Shown: positions 31,234 through 35,285 of the stretch, in pieces
How the letters are laid out: the number at the start of each line of letters is the position of its first letter
Position numbering within the stretch: the first letter of the stretch is position 1
Source of the DNA: Propionibacterium sp.
GTDB taxonomy: Bacteria; Actinomycetota; Actinomycetes; Propionibacteriales; Propionibacteriaceae
DNA: 35,285 bases
Assembly (NCBI GenBank): GCA_022837595.1
Contig: JALHFX010000018.1
Coordinates: 1-35,285 of the forward strand
Reading direction: 5' to 3'
The notes under the pieces: model-generated
The model's input: only the letters and a program-made list of their open reading frames with translations
Database searches by the model: none
What the model was told of the DNA's origin: nothing
Position numbers and translations under genes: made by a program

Positions 31234-33134
31234 AACGCCACTACTTCCTGGGCCTCGGTCGCCTGGCTGCCAGCTGTTGCTGGGGTCAGCTGCTGTCCCA
31301 GATAGGGCATGATCTCTTCCTTCGTCTTCGGGTGCCGCGGCAAATCGTCCGGGTTGACGCCGGTGACCGTAACACTGCTGATCAGCGGGTGCTCACTCGC
31401 GATGCCCGACTCCAAGGTGCTGAACAGCGCCTCGTGCAGCTTCTCGCCCTGACGCAGCCCGGTGAACTCCACCTTGACGCGCTTGCCCGACTCGGCGATC
31501 AGCCGCTCGGCAACGTCGACGATCTTGATCGGCTCCCCCATGTCGAGCACCATCGCGTCGCCCGGTTGGCCAATCGCACCGGCCTGCAGCACCAACTGGC
31601 ACGCCTCGGGGATCGTCATGAAGTAGCGGGTGACGTCGGGGTGGGTCACCGTGATTGGGCCGCCACGCTCGATCTGGGCGAGGAAGGTGTAGAACACCGA
31701 GCCGCGCGACCCCAGCACGTTGCCGAACCGCACCGACACATACGGCAGGTCATAGGTCTGGCCGTACCACGCGGTCAACCGCTCCGCCAGCCGCTTGGTG
31801 CGGCCCAGCACGCTGGACGCGTCCGCGGCCTTGTCGGTGGAGATGTTGACGAAGTTGACGACACCCACCTGGTGGGCGCACTGCAGCACGTTGAGGCTGC
31901 CCAGCACGTTGGTCTTCCAACCCTCACGGGGGAAGCGTTCCAGCATCGGCAGGTGCTTCAGGGCAGCAGCGTGGAAGACCACCTGAGGACGGTGTCCTTC
32001 GAACACCGCTTGCAGGTCTTCTCGGTCACGGATGTCACACAGCACCATGTCGTCGGTGTCGAGCAGGCCGCTGCCGTACAACGACAACTGCACCGCGTGC
32101 AGCGCCGACTCGTCCCGGTCGAGCAGGATGAGCTTGGAGGGTCCCAGCGTGCGCACCTGACGGGCAAGTTCGGAGCCGATCGACCCGCCGGCCCCGGTGA
32201 TCAGCACCACCTTGCCGTTGAGGTAGCTCGAGATCTTGCTGAGGTCGGTGCTGATCGGACGCCGGCCCAGCAGGTCGGTGACGTTGAACTCCCGCAGGTC
32301 GCCCAGCGAGATCTTGCCGTTGATCATGTCGCGCACCGGAGGAATGACCACCAGATCGAGCCCCGCACGCTCGCACCGGTCGGCGACGTCCTGAATGAGC
32401 CTGGGTGACGCCTTCGAAATGGCGAGGATGACCGTCTCGGCCTCGCGCCGCTGGGCGACGTCCACCAGATCGGCTCCGGTGCCGAACACCCGGTGGTTAC
32501 GCACCCGCAAGAAGCGTTTGCTGGCGTCGTCGTCGACGAACCCGACGATCGAGTACGGCGCGTCCTCGGCGGTGTCGACCAGCCGTGCCACCTCGTGACC
32601 GGCGTCCCCCGCCCCGTACACCAGCGCGGGGACGGCATGCGAGCCATGGTTGCGGGGGCGGCTGGTCAGCAGGACGCGCATGAACCAGCGTCCCGCGGCC
32701 ATGAACACCAGAGCCAGGGGAGGCATGAACAACCCCACACCACGGGGGAACGCCGGGACGAGCATCACCATCAGCGCACCGAGGGGCAGCGAGGTGAGCA
32801 GCACGGTGACGGACAGGCCGGTGGCGTCACCGAAACTGCCGACGCGGCTTCGTCCCAAGTAGAGCTGGGTGGCCAGGCCCACGAACAACTGCAGGACGAT
32901 GGCGGCCAGCGTGTAGACCAGCACCCACGTCCAGCGTTCGCCCGAGAGCTGGAAGTCGTAGCGGACGACCACGAACACGAGCAGCGCCAGCACCCAGGCG
33001 AAAGCGTCCAGGGCCATCAACATCATGCGGCGAACCGAGATGGGCAGGGCCACGACCTTGTCGAGCGCCTGGCGATAGATCGAGCTCACCCTCGCATCAA
33101 CCTCTGACAAGGAGTGGGGGGGGGATGAGGTCAC
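31230..33134 (-). CDS. pglF: PglF/WbpM-like membrane UDP-GlcNAc 4,6-dehydratase
   Basis: The protein has 634 residues, full family length. Four membrane helices lie in residues 35-165. A first nucleotide-binding domain starts ALVYGAGDAGHEVARL. A catalytic SDR domain follows, with VLITGAGGSIGSELARQV, HAAALKHLPMLERFP, NISTDKAADASSVLGRTKRLAE (LxxxK instead of YxxxK, as in related actinobacterial enzymes), RFGNVLGSRGSV and GLRQGEKLHEALF. It makes the 4-keto-6-deoxy sugar that PglE aminates. The stop overlaps the pglE start (GTGA). The GTG start at 33134 lies about 36 bases from a predicted transcription start. Codons 4-7 fall in a run of nine C's, so slippage there would shut off this start. A GTG at 33089 (codon 16) could be an alternative start beyond the run. 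Confidence 0.92.
   Translation of the reverse strand: MTSSPPHSLSEVDARVSSIYRQALDKVVALPISVRRMMLMALDAFAWVLALLVFVVVRYDFQLSGERWTWVLVYTLAAIVLQLFVGLATQLYLGRSRVGSFGDATGLSVTVLLTSLPLGALMVMLVPAFPRGVGLFMPPLALVFMAAGRWFMRVLLTSRPRNHGSHAVPALVYGAGDAGHEVARLVDTAEDAPYSIVGFVDDDASKRFLRVRNHRVFGTGADLVDVAQRREAETVILAISKASPRLIQDVADRCERAGLDLVVIPPVRDMINGKISLGDLREFNVTDLLGRRPISTDLSKISSYLNGKVVLITGAGGSIGSELARQVRTLGPSKLILLDRDESALHAVQLSLYGSGLLDTDDMVLCDIRDREDLQAVFEGHRPQVVFHAAALKHLPMLERFPREGWKTNVLGSLNVLQCAHQVGVVNFVNISTDKAADASSVLGRTKRLAERLTAWYGQTYDLPYVSVRFGNVLGSRGSVFYTFLAQIERGGPITVTHPDVTRYFMTIPEACQLVLQAGAIGQPGDAMVLDMGEPIKIVDVAERLIAESGKRVKVEFTGLRQGEKLHEALFSTLESGIASEHPLISSVTVTGVNPDDLPRHPKTKEEIMPYLGQQLTPATAGSQATEAQEVVAL
33116..33124. 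repeat. Nine-base G/C homopolymer at the start of pglF
   Basis: Nine G's on the plus strand (C9 in the coding strand) fall within codons 4-7 of the frame that starts at GTG 33134. Slipped-strand changes of one base would put the gene out of frame. It is the longest homopolymer I noticed in the window and lies at the head of the long minus-strand operon. Confidence 0.8.
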
Positions 33135-33141
33135 CTGTCAA

Positions 33142-33165
33142 TTGTCCCACCATTCGCCCGGACAA
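33142..33165. promoter_or_regulatory. Inverted repeat TTGTCC-N12-GGACAA in the pglF leader
   Basis: Perfect 6-bp arms lie at 33142-33147 and 33160-33165, between the predicted transcription start and the GTG start of the pglF-like gene. It could be a repressor site downstream of the promoter or a leader hairpin. Base composition here is more AT-rich than in the flanks. The binding factor is unknown. Confidence 0.4.
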
Positions 33166-33176
33166 ATCAAATTGGG

Positions 33177-33205
33177 AGTATGGCGGAGCGGGCAACATTG
33201 TGCAA
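33177..33205 (-). promoter_or_regulatory. Predicted sigma-70/SigA-type promoter of the minus-strand operon
   Basis: Read on the minus strand, TTGCAC (33205-33200), a 17-base spacer and CATACT (33182-33177) form a good -35/-10 pair. Transcription would start near 33170 and read into the pglF-like gene and on through the overlapping genes downstream. It is the best promoter match seen in the window. Confidence 0.65.
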
Positions 33206-33215
33206 CTCGGAAATC

Positions 33216-33225
33216 GAAACGTTTC
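33216..33225. promoter_or_regulatory. Palindrome GAAACGTTTC upstream of the -35 box
   Basis: This perfect 10-bp palindrome sits 10 bases upstream of the predicted -35 hexamer of the polysaccharide operon. The position suits an activator site or upstream operator; the CG-centred form is reminiscent of LacI-family half-site symmetry. The assignment rests on symmetry and position only. Confidence 0.4.
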
Positions 33226-33504
33226 AGTGACTAGGTGTTTGTGTGGGGTTCGCGAGTCGTTCACCGGGCGGACACCTGCGGGCGTGGCTCGTGGGACGGG
33301 GGTGGTGCCGGCCGGGGGCGGCGGGCCCGGCCATACACCGACCCGGCGTGCCTGAGGTCATGCGATCTCGGCCCGACGCGCCGGTTGAGGGCCCGGGACG
33401 GCCTGTTTGCCGGCAAGGGGTGACACCCTTGCACTAGACAAACATCGACCGCGAGGTGGCCACAACCCCCAAGGGCAAATCCCACGGCCACCACCGGGCA
33501 TCCC

Positions 33505-33585
33505 GATTTGGGCTACTTTCCGCCCGGAACGGGGCCGCGCGGGGCCGCCGCACCCCGTTTCGGGCTACTTCACGCCTGAACCGGG
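33505..33585. repeat. Two imperfect 30-bp direct repeats in the pglF-fic gap
   Basis: Copy 1 (33505-33534) and copy 2 (33556-33585) share GGGCTACTT followed by a degenerate CCGCC/ACGCC and GGAAC/TGAACC plus GGG, with a 51-base period. They lie between the polysaccharide promoter and the end of the fic gene, in a 513-base stretch (33135-33647) with no convincing gene. They may be decayed duplicates or paired binding sites. A short GC-rich run (33525-33552) lies between them. Confidence 0.45.
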
Positions 33586-33647
33586 ATTGGGGGGACGCCT
33601 GCGTCCGGCGGTGAGTCGAAAACTTGCCCGCCACACGATCGACACGC

Positions 33648-34865
33648 TCAGCGGCGGGTGGTCTGGTCAAACACCGCAGCACGGGAGCCGCGCGTCTCGC
33701 TTGAGTAGGCCATGGGAGCATCGATCACCTCGAAGACCTCATGTGCGACCCAGTAGGTTGGCCCGCCCTTGCTGAGGCCCGTCACCTCGGTGAGCCATCC
33801 ACGCTTCACAGCGTTGGTGATGAGGTTCCGTGCTCCTTGATTCGACAAGCCGCTCCGTCGCTCCACCGACTTGGCGGTGACGAACGGGTTGGTGAACAAG
33901 AAGTTGGCCAGGACGGGCAGACTCGATCGGGTAGCCAAGGCCTCCGCAAGATAGCGCTCACGAATCTGGACGAGTCGTTTCGACCTGATAGTCGCGTCCA
34001 GGGCCTGTTCCTTGACGCCCTGGAGGAAGAACTGGAGCCACTCCTGGATCTGCCCCTCCTCCCTGACCTTCTGCAACCGGAAGTAGTACTCGCTGCGGTG
34101 TGACTCGAAGTAACCCGAGACGTACAGCAGCGGCCGGGATAGGCGGCCTTCTTCGGCCAGCATCAGGTTGATGAGGAGGCGCCCGATGCGTCCGTTGCCG
34201 TCAAGGAACGGATGGATGGTCTCGAACTGGTAGTGCATGAGGCCGCACCGGATCAGCGTCGGGAGGTCTCCAGGCGTGTTCACGAAGGTCTCCCAGTCGG
34301 CCAGTGCGTCAGGGATCTCATCGGGCAGCGGCGGCACGAAGATGGCCGTGTCAGGGTTGTCGTGCGTGGCACCGATCCAGACCGGAGACCTGCGCAGCTC
34401 ACCCGGGAGCTTCTCTTCTCCTCGCACGCCTTCAAGGAGTAGTGCGTGGATCTCCTTCAACAGCCTCTGTGAGATGGGCAGGGTGCGAATCGCCTCGTAC
34501 CCGTGTCGCGTTGCCGCCAGATAGCGCTCAACCTCGGCCACGTCCTCCGAACGCTTCTCGCTCTCCCCTGCCTCAGCTTGCAGCAAGTCAGACAGCGAGG
34601 CCTGCGTGCCCTCGATTCGCGAACTGGCGACCGCTTCGCGACGCAGGTACGGGCCGACGAGGAGCTCGGGGTCATGGACGAGTTGCGCCAGCCCTTCCAG
34701 TTGTCCGACAGCCGCGTCGGCACTGGACAGGAGTTGAACCGTCCTTGTGGCGAGTTCGAGGTCACGAGGAATGCGAGCCGGGCGGAAGTAGTAAAAGGCC
34801 CACTTCTTGCCAGGTTCGCGCTCGACGGTGCCGAAGCTTGTGGACGTGAACTGGCTCGGCTGCAT
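33648..34865 (-). CDS. Class II Fic-domain protein (probable AMPylator)
   Basis: The protein has 405 residues. The N-terminal inhibitory helix motif (S/T)xxxE(G/N) is SSRIEG (81-86), defining an intramolecularly inhibited class II Fic. The Fic core has the flap region GELRRSPVWIGA (155-166) and the complete catalytic loop HPFLDGNGRIGR (218-229). A C-terminal winged-helix-like region (about 320-385: SVERRSGLSNQGARNLITNAVKRGWL) resembles DNA-binding domains often found on such proteins. Fic proteins transfer AMP or related groups from nucleotides to target proteins. The target is unknown; no antitoxin gene is adjacent, as expected for class II. The ATG at 34865 has no clear ribosome-binding site and lies 12 bases from the first unit of the 42-bp repeat array upstream. 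Confidence 0.93.
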   Translation of the reverse strand: MQPSQFTSTSFGTVEREPGKKWAFYYFRPARIPRDLELATRTVQLLSSADAAVGQLEGLAQLVHDPELLVGPYLRREAVASSRIEGTQASLSDLLQAEAGESEKRSEDVAEVERYLAATRHGYEAIRTLPISQRLLKEIHALLLEGVRGEEKLPGELRRSPVWIGATHDNPDTAIFVPPLPDEIPDALADWETFVNTPGDLPTLIRCGLMHYQFETIHPFLDGNGRIGRLLINLMLAEEGRLSRPLLYVSGYFESHRSEYYFRLQKVREEGQIQEWLQFFLQGVKEQALDATIRSKRLVQIRERYLAEALATRSSLPVLANFLFTNPFVTAKSVERRSGLSNQGARNLITNAVKRGWLTEVTGLSKGGPTYWVAHEVFEVIDAPMAYSSETRGSRAAVFDQTTRR

Positions 34866-34876
34866 GCAATGAGCTT

Positions 34877-35094
34877 ACCAAGTGAGAGGGCTCTGGACTT
34901 GGAATGCTTGGCCACGAGTTCAAGTTAAGGGGTATTGAAGTTGGATTCCGGCATACAGCATCCAAGTCATCGGGCCTTGGACTTGGAAATCTTGCTGTTG
35001 GATGCAAGTGGAGTTGGATCGTCGACCCTGTCTTCCAAGTCAAGGGGCGGTTGAGTTGGAAACCCTGCCGCTGCATGCAAGTGGACTTGGAGCC
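34877..35094. repeat. Array of degenerate ~42-bp hairpin-forming repeats upstream of fic
   Basis: Six units begin at 34877, 34919, 34961, 35003, 35034 and 35076. Spacing is 42 bases except for one 31-base unit. Each starts with a form of T(C/G)CAAGT and carries TTGGA downstream. In long units the start and the later (G)ACTTGGA are inverted copies: unit 3 has TCCAAGTC, a 10-base loop, then GACTTGGA, a perfect 8-bp stem. Short-loop versions (units 4 and 6) read CAAGTGGA(G/C)TTGGA. The array fills the fic upstream region. No open frame explains the period of 42, though it is a multiple of 3. Confidence 0.75.
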
Positions 35095-35283
35095 TTACCT
35101 GGCCGGCCGGGGGCGTCGTGGGCCACCGGGAGCCCGCCCCGGAGCGTGACCAAGGTCCTGACGATTCGCGGCGGACGGTAGATGCCCAGTTGAGTCCAGC
35201 AGAGTGGTGTACGACCCGGTGATCGTGACCGTGTCGCTTCGGAGGTAGGGGCGGTCATCGGGTGATTCTTCGAGAGATCTCTC
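35095..35283 (-). CDS. Possible 3' end of an unidentified gene
   Basis: A minus-strand frame is open from the window edge to a TAA at 35095-35097. It has 62 residues, including RPYLRSDTVTITGSYTTLLDSTG and a Gly/Pro/Arg-rich tail. The stop lies directly at the edge of the 42-bp repeat array, which is where a gene end would be expected. Another minus frame is also open here (81 residues starting at 35285), and codon bias does not clearly favour either. No family is recognised. A perfect GAGAGATCTCTC palindrome lies at 35272-35283. Confidence 0.3.
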   Translation of the reverse strand, partial: ERSLEESPDDRPYLRSDTVTITGSYTTLLDSTGHLPSAANRQDLGHAPGRAPGGPRRPRPAR

Positions 35284-35285
35284 AC

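Noticed and set aside
30819..32408. 529-residue plus-strand open frame
   Set aside because: It is antisense to the pglF-like gene and the broken pglE. The minus frames carry the SDR and PLP motifs, while the plus frame is His/Gln/Arg-rich with no fold.
33135..33647. Small plus-strand frames (60-120 codons) in the pglF-fic gap
   Set aside because: They are Gly/Pro/Arg-rich, overlap each other in several frames and lack ribosome-binding sites.
34877..35094. CRISPR array
   Set aside because: Units are degenerate and contiguous at 42 bases, without alternating constant repeats and unique spacers, and there are no cas genes.

Overview
The window is high-GC DNA with GTG/TTG starts, actinobacterial gene families (an Eis-type acetyltransferase, an IS481 element targeting CTAG, a one-chain Wzz/BY-kinase) and dense ATGA/GTGA overlaps. 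It looks like an actinomycete chromosome, plausibly near Propionibacteriales or Micrococcales; I cannot name a species from sequence alone. Most of it (about 4.9-33.1 kb) is one large cell-surface polysaccharide locus, flanked by unrelated housekeeping or accessory genes.

Left flank (1-4.9 kb): the end of an unknown gene; a truncated duplicate of a small secreted/anchored Cys-x-Cys protein next to the full copy; an Eis-like GNAT; a two-gene unit (unknown protein plus SMP-30/gluconolactonase) with a strong palindromic operator upstream; a DHFR/RibD-like reductase; and a beta-helix (polysaccharide-lyase-like) gene remnant cut at both ends.

Polysaccharide locus, left arm (4.9-17.5 kb): a divergent promoter region at 7.7-7.87 kb separates an SGNH protein and a three-module RmlC-like/RmlD-like/low-molecular-weight tyrosine phosphatase fusion (minus strand) from a BY-kinase co-polymerase (plus strand). 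The plus operon continues with a FemAB-type acyltransferase split by a one-base frameshift, a phosphoglycosyl transferase, a DegT-like aminotransferase and a GNAT. An IS481 insertion follows, then a 5'-truncated ketoacyl-ACP synthase III. Next come ugd (minus) and an O-antigen-ligase/polymerase-like membrane protein (plus).

Polysaccharide locus, right arm (17.5-33.1 kb): a long minus-strand gene train, probably transcribed from a clear -35/-10 promoter near 33.2 kb. Its order is pglF-like dehydratase, broken pglE-like aminotransferase, pglC-like transferase, pglD/neuD-like acetyltransferase, WbuB-like glycosyltransferase, capE, glycosyltransferase, wzx, capF, capG, wzy, two glycosyltransferases and a glycosyltransferase remnant. 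It predicts a Wzx/Wzy-type glycan containing N-acetyl-L-fucosamine (CapE/F/G complete). A bacillosamine-type (4-amino-4,6-dideoxy) route was present but is broken at the aminotransferase. Ugd adds UDP-glucuronate. The wzy, wzx and glycosyltransferase genes have lower GC than the sugar-nucleotide genes.

Right flank (33.1-35.3 kb): a regulatory and repeat-rich intergenic stretch, a class II Fic protein, and an array of degenerate 42-bp repeats upstream of fic. A possible gene end lies at the edge of the window.

The most notable points are the pseudoenzyme-phosphatase fusion, the C9 tract at the start of the pglF-like gene, the many gene remnants and frame breaks (at least six), and the hairpin-forming 42-bp repeats. 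No tRNA, rRNA or CRISPR array was seen.
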